Source of the DNA: Lactobacillus crispatus
Lineage (GTDB): Bacteria; Bacillota; Bacilli; Lactobacillales; Lactobacillaceae
NCBI RefSeq assembly: GCF_018987235.1
Contig: NZ_CP072197.1
Location: 62,001 to 126,000, forward strand
DNA: 64,000 nucleotides
Direction of reading: 5' to 3'
In this document: positions 7,829 to 16,826 of the stretch, piece by piece
How the letters are laid out: each line of letters begins with the position of its first letter
How positions within the stretch are numbered: the stretch's first letter is position 1
Program-made: the position numbers and the translations under genes
The notes under the pieces: model-generated
The model's input: only the letters and a program-made list of their open reading frames with translations
What the model was told of the DNA's origin: nothing
Database searches by the model: none

Positions 7829-9754
7829 ATGAAGAAAATTACAACAGGAATTGTAGCTCACGTTGACGCGGGCAAAACGACTCTTTCTGAGGCTCTGCTG
7901 TACAAGGCAGGAAATTTGCGGACGCTAGGAAGAGTAGACAATGGGGATGCTTTTTTAGATACAGATCAATTGGAGAAAAAACGTGGCATTACCATTTTTT
8001 CTCATGAAGCTAAATTAACGACTGATGATTTAGAAATTACGTTGTTGGACACACCGGGACACGTTGATTTCAGTGCACAAACAGAAGAAACGCTGAGTGT
8101 ACTTGATTATGCTATCTTGGTTATTTCAATTACAGATGGTGTAACTAGTTACACTCGTACTTTGTGGCATTTGCTCAAGCGATATCAGGTACCAGTTTTT
8201 ATTTTTGTGAATAAGGTTGATGCGATAGGCGCTGATCGAGGGATGGCGTTGGTTGATATTCAAAAGAACTTAAGTGAGAGTTGCGTTGATTTTTCGAAGA
8301 TTGATGATGAATTTTATGAAAATGTGGCTGCCACAGATGATGCCTTGCTTGAGAAGTATTTGGATAGTGGTGCCATTTATGATCAGGACGTGCAGAATGC
8401 AATTGTGCAGCGGAAAGTTTTTCCAATTTATTTTGGTTCTGCGTTGAAATTAACGGGAATTACGGAATTTTTGGCTGGTTTTAGTAAATGGACTAAGGAA
8501 AAGGAATTCTCTGATAAGTTTGCGGCACGGTGTTTTAAGATCTCACATGATGCTAAGGGTGAACGCTTAACTTGGTTGCGAATTTTGGGTGGCAGCTTAA
8601 AAGCCAAGACTGAATTAGCTGGTGAGAAAATTAATCAGCTGCGTAGTTATAATGGTGAAAAATTTGTAACTATTACTGAAGCAGCTGCTGGAGAGATCGT
8701 TGCTGCAACAGGATTGGCAAAGACGTATCCAGGACAAGAATTCGGCGTGGGGGATGCACCAACTGCACTGCTTAAGCCAGTTTTGACCTATAAAGTTAAT
8801 CCCCAGGATAATGATCTTCACGCTTGCTTAAAAGCTCTGCAAACCTTGGAAGATGAAGATCCACAGCTGCATGTGACTTGGTCCGAACATTTGCAAGAAA
8901 TCCACGTGCAAGTGATGGGAAAGATTCAATTAGAAATTTTAGAACAGTTAATGCAAGAACGTTTTGATTTGAATATTGTTTTTGAACAGGGAAGTATTCT
9001 TTATCAAGAAACAATCACTAAACCAATTGAAGCAGTAGGCCACTTTGAACCGCTACGTCACTACGCGGAAGTTCATCTTTTACTGGAGCCACTGCCACGT
9101 AATAGCGGTATTGTTTTTGAAAATAAATGCAGTTTAGAAGTTTTGACTAAAAATTGGCAACATCAAATCATGACGGCATTGAAGTCTAAAGAACATCTTG
9201 GTGTTTTGACAGCTTCGCCGATTACAGATATGAAGATTACCTTGATCGGTGGTAAAGGCTCAATTGTACATTCGGTTGGTGGCGATTTCCGTGAAGCAAC
9301 TTATCGTGCAGTGCGGCAGGGCTTGATGGAAGAAAAATTGCGCCAGCAAACTATTTTGCTCGAACCGTGGTATGATTTCCGCTTAGAAATAGGAAAAGAT
9401 CAGGTAGGGCGTGCTTTAAATGATATTCAGCGCATGAATGGAAAATTTAGTACGCCTGAAAATATTGGTGAACGAACAGTCATATCCGGTTCTGCACCGG
9501 TAGCTGAAATGCAAGATTATGCGACAGAAGTGCGCAATTATACGCATGGTGAAGGTAATCTTGAATGCGTAGTCAGTGGTTATTTGCCTTGTCACAATGC
9601 GGCAGAAATTATTGAGGAAAAGAATTATGATCCCGTTTCTGATCTGGAGAATACGCCTAACTCTGTCTTTTGTTCACATGGTGCAGGTCACACCGTCACT
9701 TGGGATAAGGTGCCAGAGACTGCACAATATCCTTATACTTATCCATTAGATTAG
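7829..9754 (+). CDS. TetM/TetO-like ribosomal-protection GTPase (EF-G superfamily)
   Basis: 641 residues, the length of ribosomal protection proteins. G1 is HVDAGKTT (residues 11-18), G3 DTPGH (74-78) and G4 NKVD (128-131), followed by EF-G-like domains II to V. It starts at ATG behind AGGTG. TetM relatives release tetracycline from ribosomes, but chromosomal homologues of this kind occur widely in lactobacilli and need not confer resistance. There is no mobile context, so I read it as a resident translation-factor-like protein. Function is inferred from family only. Confidence 0.8.
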   Translation: MKKITTGIVAHVDAGKTTLSEALLYKAGNLRTLGRVDNGDAFLDTDQLEKKRGITIFSHEAKLTTDDLEITLLDTPGHVDFSAQTEETLSVLDYAILVISITDGVTSYTRTLWHLLKRYQVPVFIFVNKVDAIGADRGMALVDIQKNLSESCVDFSKIDDEFYENVAATDDALLEKYLDSGAIYDQDVQNAIVQRKVFPIYFGSALKLTGITEFLAGFSKWTKEKEFSDKFAARCFKISHDAKGERLTWLRILGGSLKAKTELAGEKINQLRSYNGEKFVTITEAAAGEIVAATGLAKTYPGQEFGVGDAPTALLKPVLTYKVNPQDNDLHACLKALQTLEDEDPQLHVTWSEHLQEIHVQVMGKIQLEILEQLMQERFDLNIVFEQGSILYQETITKPIEAVGHFEPLRHYAEVHLLLEPLPRNSGIVFENKCSLEVLTKNWQHQIMTALKSKEHLGVLTASPITDMKITLIGGKGSIVHSVGGDFREATYRAVRQGLMEEKLRQQTILLEPWYDFRLEIGKDQVGRALNDIQRMNGKFSTPENIGERTVISGSAPVAEMQDYATEVRNYTHGEGNLECVVSGYLPCHNAAEIIEEKNYDPVSDLENTPNSVFCSHGAGHTVTWDKVPETAQYPYTYPLD

Positions 9755-9951
9755 CATGATACCATGAATTGCTTATCTTGTTACATGTGAAACATTAAAA
9801 ATGCGGCATAGTGTTTTTCTTATTAAAAAGTGCAACTTGAAATAAGCGAAATATTTGACTAGTTATGAAAGAAATTTCATTTTATTAGCAAAATACTGCT
9901 AGAAAATCGCTTGCATAGTAAGATAAAGGTACGATAGAAAGGTGATAAAAC

Positions 9952-10770
9952 ATGACACAAATACCTTTTAAAGCTGTAGCGGTTGATCTAGATGGCACTT
10001 TTTTGACCGAAAAAAAGACTTTTGATCATGCGCTATTTGCAAAAGTTTTACGAAAATTGCAAGCTAATCAAATACCGTTTATCTGTGCAACAGGTAACCA
10101 ACTAATTCGTTCGCATGAATATTTTGACGAGTTTACTAATGAAGTAGATTACGTGTCTGAAAATGGGGCAATTCTAGAAGCCGATGGCAAAGTATTTAAG
10201 CGGATTGCGATTGACTATGATACTGCACAAAAATTGCTACATTTTATTCAAACAGAATACCCTGAAGCGATCATTATGGTTAGCGCACAGCATCATTGCT
10301 ATATTTTGAAGAGTATGGATCAAGCGGATAAAGACGACATTAGAATTTATTATCGTGATGTTCAGGAAATCGATCAGTTTACTGACATTGATCCAACCGA
10401 TGCGATCTTGAAGGTTTGTCTGACAGCTGATGATGAACTGGCACAGGTGATTCAGGATCGGTTTAATGAAAAATATGGCGACTGTATTCGCGGTACTAGC
10501 AGTGGTAATATGACAATTGACTTGGTGCATAAGGGGATTAATAAAGCTGCGGGGATCGCCGAGATGCTTAAGCATTATGGCATTGAACAAAAGGACTTAA
10601 TTGCTTTTGGCGATGGCGAAAACGATATTGATATGCTTAAAGCTTGTGGTTATAGCTATGCAATGAAGAATGCGAATGAGAAGACTAAGGCGGTAGCAAA
10701 GTATGAGGCACCTTCGAATGATGACAATGGTGTGTTGCAGATTTTGGCTAAGTATTTAGATGTTGAATAA
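9952..10770 (+). CDS. Cof-type HAD-IIB hydrolase
   Basis: 272 residues with HAD motif I VDLDGTFL at the N-terminus and the C-terminal GDGENDIDML motif of the Cof subfamily (IIB cap). These enzymes dephosphorylate sugar phosphates, flavin or thiamine intermediates; substrate is unknown. ATG follows GAAAGGTG. The 9755-9951 gap contains no gene. A hairpin terminator follows. Confidence 0.87.
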   Translation: MTQIPFKAVAVDLDGTFLTEKKTFDHALFAKVLRKLQANQIPFICATGNQLIRSHEYFDEFTNEVDYVSENGAILEADGKVFKRIAIDYDTAQKLLHFIQTEYPEAIIMVSAQHHCYILKSMDQADKDDIRIYYRDVQEIDQFTDIDPTDAILKVCLTADDELAQVIQDRFNEKYGDCIRGTSSGNMTIDLVHKGINKAAGIAEMLKHYGIEQKDLIAFGDGENDIDMLKACGYSYAMKNANEKTKAVAKYEAPSNDDNGVLQILAKYLDVE

Positions 10771-10783
10771 AAAATTCAAATTA

Positions 10784-10829
10784 AATAGTGAATCGATTAT
10801 CTGATGAGATATTGATTCACTATTTTTTT
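10784..10829 (+). terminator. Rho-independent terminator after the Cof hydrolase
   Basis: AATAGTGAATCGAT pairs with ATTGATTCACTATT around a 17-base loop and is followed by T-rich sequence. Confidence 0.8.
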
Positions 10830-10893
10830 GTAATGAGAATGTGACTTTAAAAAATGATGATTCAAAGTGACAATTATGTTAAAAACATTAAAA

Positions 10894-10921
10894 TTGTAAT
10901 TGACATTTAATCTATTATAAA
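10894..10921 (+). promoter_or_regulatory. Candidate promoter for the secreted 194-aa protein gene
   Basis: TTGTAA (10894-10899), 16 bases, TATAAA (10916-10921), inside a very AT-rich stretch. A TTGACA at 10900-10905 has no good partner. Weak call. Confidence 0.35.
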
Positions 10922-10976
10922 ATTAACTAACATTTAACAAAATTATTTTTTATTAGATGTTAGTGGAGGAAAGAAG

Positions 10977-11561
10977 ATGAATTTGAAAAAGATTTTGTGT
11001 ACTACATTGGCAACTGTTACATTAGGAACAGCTTTTTCTAGTGTATTGGCAACTCCAACTTATGCTAGTGAAGCGAATGTTGAAGAAAATGATGAAGTTA
11101 CTCAAAAAGAACTAGCTCAAGCGATTGATAAACTAGCTCAGGCCTTTAAAGAAGCACATGACGCAAATCCAGATATGGATGAAGTTCAATTATCTAAGGG
11201 AGTTTTATCATACGCTACTGGTGAAATTAAATTGCCAACAGAGCGAGAGTTGCGACTTCAAATGCTGTATGGGTCTGCTTTTTTTTCAGCAGAAGGTTTT
11301 GGCAAATGTTTGTTAAAACAATATGGCATAATGGGAGCAGAAAATTATGCTAAGGTATTGTACAGTCCTCAAATAAAAAAATTATTGCGGTCACATGCTT
11401 GGGAAAAAGCAGCAAGTCTTATGGTTAAAGCATTTGCAAAAGTAGCTGGAAAAAAATTAGCAAAACAATTTGCTGAAAAGATAGCTGGATCATTGGTACC
11501 AGGGGTTGGTTGGGTTTCATTAGGTTGGGCTGTTGCTAACTGTGGTATAAAGTCTAGATAA
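10977..11561 (+). CDS. Secreted protein of unknown function (bacteriocin-like C-terminus)
   Basis: 194 residues. The N-terminus (MNLKKILCTTLATVTLG...) is a clear signal peptide, probably cut after PTYAS near residue 31. The next part is acidic and helical. The last 45 residues are Lys-rich and then hydrophobic and Gly-rich (GSLVPGVGWVSLGWAV), resembling membrane-active C-termini of large bacteriocin-like proteins. A strong GTGGAGGAA site precedes ATG. A small two-helix membrane protein follows 8 bases later, as in toxin/immunity pairs. The surrounding DNA is more AT-rich than its neighbours, suggesting acquired DNA. I do not recognise a named family; antimicrobial function is only a hypothesis. 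Confidence 0.65.
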   Translation: MNLKKILCTTLATVTLGTAFSSVLATPTYASEANVEENDEVTQKELAQAIDKLAQAFKEAHDANPDMDEVQLSKGVLSYATGEIKLPTERELRLQMLYGSAFFSAEGFGKCLLKQYGIMGAENYAKVLYSPQIKKLLRSHAWEKAASLMVKAFAKVAGKKLAKQFAEKIAGSLVPGVGWVSLGWAVANCGIKSR

Positions 11562-11569
11562 ATTAGAGT

Positions 11570-11809
11570 ATGAAAAGTAAGCTAAAGAAACTATTTAATA
11601 GTTGGCTATTTTGTATGATTATTACAAACATAGTTATTATTTTAATAATTACTATTTGGAATTTATATCATTGTTATGGAATGATGATTTATGGTGATAG
11701 TTTTGCAGAAGCAACTAAATTTTTTTGGGAGGTTGAAATTATTGATAGTGCTGTTGCATTATCAGTCTTTAATATTTATGCTATTATTCGAAAATTTATT
11801 AAGAAATAG
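11570..11809 (+). CDS. Small membrane protein, possible immunity partner
   Basis: 79 residues with two membrane helices (about 10-32 and 55-75) and a Lys-rich C-terminus. It begins 8 bases after the stop of the secreted protein gene with no good ribosome binding site of its own, so it is probably translationally coupled. Size, topology and context fit a bacteriocin immunity protein, but nothing in the sequence proves this. Confidence 0.55.
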   Translation: MKSKLKKLFNSWLFCMIITNIVIILIITIWNLYHCYGMMIYGDSFAEATKFFWEVEIIDSAVALSVFNIYAIIRKFIKK

Positions 11810-11937
11810 TATTAAATTAAGAGCTTCTAAGTTTTAAACTGCTAAATTTCTGATGCTAAGTTTTTTAATTAAAGTTTTTGAAGCTATATTATAATCAGTA
11901 TAGCAACGAAGTAATTAGGGTATTCAAGCATACTCAA

Positions 11938-11974
11938 GAAGCTTTACCAGTTATGATGGTAAGGCTTCTTTTTT
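11938..11974 (+). terminator. Rho-independent terminator
   Basis: GAAGCTTTACCA pairs with TGGTAAGGCTTC (one G-U type mismatch) and is followed by six T. It lies 130 bases after the small membrane protein. A TATAAT at 11890-11895 could also start a short transcript ending here. The remaining bases to 12127 hold no recognised gene. Confidence 0.75.
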
Positions 11975-12127
11975 CGCTAGAGACAACTATATAATGTGAG
12001 GGGGATACGAAGTGATTAAGTTGACAAACATGTCCCCGCTTTATTTCGGCGTAGTCGTGCAAGATAGTATTTGCAGATTATATGTTGAGAATACTGTTAT
12101 TGCAGGGGTGAAAAGTTCATTACTGTA

Positions 12128-12820
12128 ATAGAGTAGAGGGAGATTAATTCTCGCCCCCTCTCATTGCACCGGACGTACGGTTCCGTATCCGGCGCTACAT
12201 TTGTAATTCTTTACGAGTTAAATAGTATTTCAGCGGATCGACCAAACCTGGGCGATCCGCTTTGCTTATGCCCAATACTTTTGGGCTAAGCAAAAAGTTA
12301 ATGACATGCCCTGTACTGCGCTTATACCAACCCAGTCGTGTGTTAGCTGTTTTATGAATATCTTCATCACTAAAGTTGCACTTTAATACCTTGTTTATCC
12401 GCATTAAGTTAGTGTATATTCGTTTTGGTAGTTTCCATTGTTTAATGATTACCACCCGTACTTTATGACGCAGCCATTGACTAAATTTAATTAGAAAGCT
12501 TTTCATACCACCAATTTTAAAGTAGTTGATCCAGCCTCTGACCACTTGATTTACCTTGGTAAAGACTAGTGATAAAGGCTGGGCAGCTGCTTTCTTACGG
12601 CAGAGAAGCTCTCTAATTTTGTCGTAAAGCTTGGCTTTACGGTTGTCTTTAGGACTTCGACTTGGTATGACCAGGTTTTTATACGTAGGCTCAGAAAACT
12701 TGCTAGCCACTTCCTTCACCCATAGCGTCATCGCTACCGGCTTGTGGTTCACTACACTTGGCGACAACTACCCGTGATTCAAACTTTCATTGAACTAGAT
12801 AAATGCCATGCCCGACACAC
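12128..12820 (-). mobile_element. Internally deleted group II intron (about 690 nt)
   Basis: On the minus strand the element opens with GTGTG at 12820, the group II 5' consensus GUGYG. Near the 3' end is a domain V hairpin (12166-12196, with AGCGCCGGAT and GTCCGGTGC arms). It is followed by a domain VI stem GAGAGGG against CCCTCTACTC with one unpaired A, the expected branch point, about 6-8 bases before the 3' boundary (placed at 12128, uncertain by a few bases). A full intron with its protein would be about 2 kb, so most of domains I-IV and of the reverse transcriptase is missing. The 5' junction lies directly behind the MFS gene's terminator, the favoured site of group IIC introns. Confidence 0.72.
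12195..12767 (-). pseudogene. Group II intron reverse transcriptase/maturase, C-terminal remnant
   Basis: From about residue 44 the frame reads as the maturase (domain X) end of a group II intron protein: NQVVRGWINYFKIG, then a basic RHKVRVVIIKQWKLPK stretch and NTRLGWYKRS. The whole reverse transcriptase domain, including its YADD-type active site, is absent. The first 40 or so codons, opening at a TTG, are probably intron RNA sequence read by chance. It could not mobilise the intron itself; splicing help from another intron's protein is conceivable. Confidence 0.8.
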
Positions 12821-12826
12821 ATATGC

Positions 12827-12860
12827 AAAAAAGACTTGAGAATTAATTTTCCCAAGGCTT
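12827..12860 (-). terminator. Terminator of the MFS efflux gene
   Basis: On the minus strand AGCCTTGGG pairs with CTCAAGTCT (with G-U pairs) and is followed by six T. Intron sequence starts seven bases later. The block is a near copy of the ldhD terminator at 14091-14127. Confidence 0.75.
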
Positions 12861-14063
12861 TTAGTTTGCTTTATTAACTGCTCTGAAAATATTAAGTCCG
12901 CTAATTAGAATAATGAATCCACAAGCTAAAATCAGAACCGTTTCACCAGAGCTGTCTAACAAAATTCCGGCAACAATTGAACTAATCGGTCCACCAATAG
13001 AGGTACTGGTACGAATAGTAGTTAGCACTCTGCCTAATATTTCATCGTCCACAGTAATCTGAATCAATGATTCTGCCAAAATATTGTGAATACTCGTCAT
13101 TAGCCCAAATAAGAAAATTAGTCCTGTGAATATCAACCAATTGTTACTGAAGAAAATTATCAAAAGTAATGGTACTGCACTAGCTATCCAAGTAAAACCA
13201 ATTGTTTTTACCCGTACGGATAATCTTCCTGCAATAGTTGCACCTATTACAAAGCCAATCATAAAACTGATATAGAACATACTGTATAGTCCCGCTTGAC
13301 CATTTTGTTGAGCAATTCTTGGCAACAGAATGGCCATTGCTGGCGTTATAAAAGAATACAGGATTGAGGACCAGAAGTAATGACTTAAGAAATAATTTGT
13401 TTTAATAAACTTATAGCCATTAAGAATTTGATTGAGGTATTTTGCCTCTGCTTTTTTGACTTTAGGTCTATCTTTAATTTCTTTTAGGGCGTAAAATAGA
13501 AAAACAAAACTGATTAGGCTCAGTAGACTGCAGATCAACATTACATTAGCTGAAATTAAAAAAGTTAATAAAAATCCAGAAAGAGCAGTTCCCGCTACAT
13601 TCACAAGCTGGTCGATGTTGCTAACTTTAGAAATTAGATTATTTAATTCTTGGTCATCAGCCGTTGTTTCTTTTAAAATAGCCCGGTCAGCTGGATTAAA
13701 AAATTCATCGCAGACAGATACTATTCCTGCGCAGATTAATGCCAAAATATAACTTTTGCTAAGTTGGTAAACTGCAATTGTTGTGGCAAATAGGAAAACA
13801 GTTTGAACAAGAATTGAATAGTAACTTGTCCTTTTGAATGAATAATGATCGATAATGGGGCCGTAGAATATTGATAAGGCGGCAGTGGTGGAAAAGATGG
13901 CTTCCGCAATTCCGACGACAAAGGAACTTTTGGTGGAAGTTTGCAGCCACCAGATAAAGACCATGCTGAAGAGGGAATTAGCTAGTCCGCCAACGGCACG
14001 CGAGAAAAAATATGATTTCTTTTTTAACATTTTATTTATCCTATTCTCATTTTTATTTTCCAA
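12861..14063 (-). CDS. MFS drug efflux-type transporter (MefA/YfmO-like)
   Basis: 400 residues, 12 predicted helices, no signal peptide, of the macrolide-efflux-like MFS group (MFS_3; internal NPADRAILKE after helix 4 is typical). It probably exports a hydrophobic compound; substrate unknown. It sits between two near-identical terminator blocks of about 50 bp (12824-12875 and 14090-14142), suggesting it arrived as a cassette next to ldhD. The start ATG has only a modest ribosome binding site. Confidence 0.82.
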   Translation of the reverse strand: MENKNENRINKMLKKKSYFFSRAVGGLANSLFSMVFIWWLQTSTKSSFVVGIAEAIFSTTAALSIFYGPIIDHYSFKRTSYYSILVQTVFLFATTIAVYQLSKSYILALICAGIVSVCDEFFNPADRAILKETTADDQELNNLISKVSNIDQLVNVAGTALSGFLLTFLISANVMLICSLLSLISFVFLFYALKEIKDRPKVKKAEAKYLNQILNGYKFIKTNYFLSHYFWSSILYSFITPAMAILLPRIAQQNGQAGLYSMFYISFMIGFVIGATIAGRLSVRVKTIGFTWIASAVPLLLIIFFSNNWLIFTGLIFLFGLMTSIHNILAESLIQITVDDEILGRVLTTIRTSTSIGGPISSIVAGILLDSSGETVLILACGFIILISGLNIFRAVNKAN

Positions 14064-14090
14064 TTAGGATCAATTTAATAAAAATAGTGC

Positions 14091-14127
14091 AAAAAAAGAC
14101 TTGAGAAGTAATTTTTCCCAAGTCTTT
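14091..14127 (-). terminator. Terminator of ldhD
   Basis: On the minus strand AAGACTTGGG pairs with CTCAAGTCTT around an A/T loop, followed by seven T. It lies 24 bases after the ldhD stop. Confidence 0.82.
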
Positions 14128-14150
14128 TAGTTTGTCTTAATTTAGGTTAA

Positions 14151-15203
<1,053 letters not shown>

Positions 15204-15205
15204 TC

Positions 15206-15282
15206 ATTATACGCTTTTACTTGCTCAACAAAACACAAAAGAACCATTTTTTTGTATAGATTTTAAGAAAAATAAAAGTCAA
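15206..15282 (-). promoter_or_regulatory. Promoter region of ldhD
   Basis: Two candidates on the minus strand. TTGACT (15277-15282), an 18-base spacer and TATACA (15253-15258) form one; a perfect TATAAT at 15206-15211 with a weak -35 forms a second, nearer one. Confidence 0.55.
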
Positions 15283-15455
15283 GTTTTACTCTGAGCAAAA
15301 AAGTTGCAATTTTTTCAAAAAAAGTTTATAGCCTAAAAATTGCAACTATTATTAACTGTTACCTAATCTCAATCCCATAGATATGAAAATTATTTTTGTA
15401 TATAGCAATATTAGTGAAAGGTAGTATATGGATTTGTATAAGAGACGCATTTTCG

Positions 15456-15478
15456 TTATATAACCCAAGTTATATAAT
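15456..15478 (+). promoter_or_regulatory. Palindromic operator over the -10 of the surface protein gene
   Basis: Perfect 9-base arms TTATATAAC and GTTATATAA around CCAA (15456-15477). The right arm overlaps a TATAAT -10 (15473-15478). This layout suggests a repressor site in the promoter of the following YSIRK protein gene. Confidence 0.5.
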
Positions 15479-15515
15479 GGATTTTAAGTAGAGAAACAAA
15501 CATAGCGGAGGAAAA

Positions 15516-16272
15516 TTGAATATGCATTTTAAAGGAGAAAGCCAACAGCATTTCAGCCTAAGAAAGCTGACAATTGGTGTTGCTTCTGTAATAATCGGGA
15601 CCACCTTTATGTTTTTTGGTGGTCATGCTGTTCATGCAGATGATTTAAGTAGAGATGCTGAGCAAACCAGCTCAGTTGTTCAAAAACAGAGTAGTGAGAA
15701 AATAGATGTAGATGCAGTCAAAGAAGCTGATAATGTTTCAAATCAAAGACAAGACTTACCCAGACGGTACTAAGAGTACCGCAACTGTTCCTGTAACTGT
15801 CATTGCACCAAATGTACCAGACGTTATCTACGTACCAAAGGGTGACAAGGTTCCAGACCCAAGTACTGTAGTTACTAACTCTAACGATATCAAGGACAAG
15901 ATTCCTGACACGACTTACACTTGGAAAACTACTCCAGATACTCCAAATACTAAAGTAGTAATTAACTATAAGGCTAATAATCCTGGTACTCCAGATACCC
16001 CAGTTACTCCACCAGTGGATCCAGGCGATAATCCAGCAACCCCAGTTACCCCGCCTGTAAAGCCAGAGCAGAAGCCAACAACACCAACTCCTCATGCTAC
16101 TAAGACACCAGCAAAGGATAATGGTGGCAAGAAGACAGTAGCTAGTGAGCAAAAATCTACTTTGCCACAAACGGGGAAGAAGGATAACGTTGCTTTGACT
16201 GCTATCGGTGTAGCTATTGCAGCTGCTGGAAGCTTATTAGGATTAGCAGATAGCAAGAAGCATAGATCTTAA
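15516..16272 (+). pseudogene. LPXTG cell-wall anchored mucus-binding-type surface protein, collapsed and frameshifted
   Basis: The 5' frame (15516-15773) encodes a YSIRK-type signal peptide (FSLRKLTIGVASVIIG) and a short mature start, with a good GCGGAGG site. The 3' part lies in the next frame, from about 15745 to 16272. It encodes the end of a Rib/alpha-like repeat (TYPDGTKSTATVPVTV), a Pro/Thr-rich wall-spanning stretch, LPQTG, a membrane helix and a basic tail. Large adhesins of this type have many repeats; here nearly all are gone, and the junction near CAAAGACAAGAC puts the two ends out of frame. No functional anchored protein is expected unless frameshifting occurs. Confidence 0.8.
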
Positions 16273-16301
16273 TTTGTAATATCTAATTTCTGTTTACTAA
16301 G

Positions 16302-16339
16302 AAGCAAGTTGACTCAAATAGGAGCTAGCTTGCTTTTTT
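16302..16339 (+). terminator. Terminator after the surface protein pseudogene
   Basis: AAGCAAGTT pairs with AGCTTGCTT (imperfect) and is followed by six T. Confidence 0.65.
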
Positions 16340-16417
16340 GTCTAAAAGTTTAAGGATTTCTAAAGACAAAAAACAAATAGTGACGCATTGTCATAAAGCT
16401 GATATTATATACTCATA

Positions 16418-16737
16418 ACAAAAATACAACGCATCAAATAGAGATGAATTGTAAGAAGGTAACAAATCTTCTAATTCCTTATTAATACATCCTATTGGGC
16501 CTTTATTAATTCATACATTGGGTATTGCTTTTTGCTGGTTGTCCCCTATACAACCGCGAAAGTTAAGATTGATAATAAGTCCATCCCCTTTTTGCGAAGG
16601 TAAAGAGTCAAGACCCCCTGCAACATCTCTTGCGTTGAATCTTTTGTTAATCTTGATAATTTATTTTCGCAACATTAGTGATGAGTAGGCTAATGTAAAA
16701 AAATCTCGTTATTCTCATTCAACACAACTCCCTTAAA
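16418..16737 (+). ncRNA. Candidate structured non-coding RNA upstream of exonuclease III
   Basis: About 320 bases with no reading frame but several helices: AGAAG/CTTCT inside ATGAATT/AATTCAT (16443-16514), GGTTG/CAACC (16537-16555), GCGAAA/TTTTCGC enclosing AAGATT/AATCTT (16556-16670), and ACATTAG/CTAATGT (16672-16696). A TATTAT/TATACT promoter-like stretch lies at 16404-16413 and a strong terminator at 16738-16785. It is not RNase P, tmRNA, SRP RNA or a T-box as far as I can recognise. It could be a stand-alone RNA or a long attenuated leader of the exonuclease gene. Confidence 0.4.
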
Positions 16738-16785
16738 AGGGCTGGTTTAGAAAAGTCATCTAAATCAGTCCTTTTTCTTTTTTTC
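16738..16785 (+). terminator. Rho-independent terminator of the candidate RNA
   Basis: AGGGCTGGTTTAGA pairs with TCTAAATCAGTCCT (with G-U pairs) and is followed by TTTTCTTTTTTT. It ends about 40 bases before the exonuclease start codon. Confidence 0.82.
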
Positions 16786-16826
16786 GTTATAATTAAACTT
16801 GAGAACTAAAACAAAGGGGAAGAAAA

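Noticed and set aside
12641..12767. N-terminal 40 codons of the maturase frame as part of the protein
   Set aside because: They start at a TTG in what looks like intron RNA sequence and do not resemble reverse transcriptase.
16418..16737. RNase P RNA, tmRNA, SRP RNA or T-box identity for the candidate RNA
   Set aside because: None of the conserved cores of these RNAs could be found by eye on either strand.
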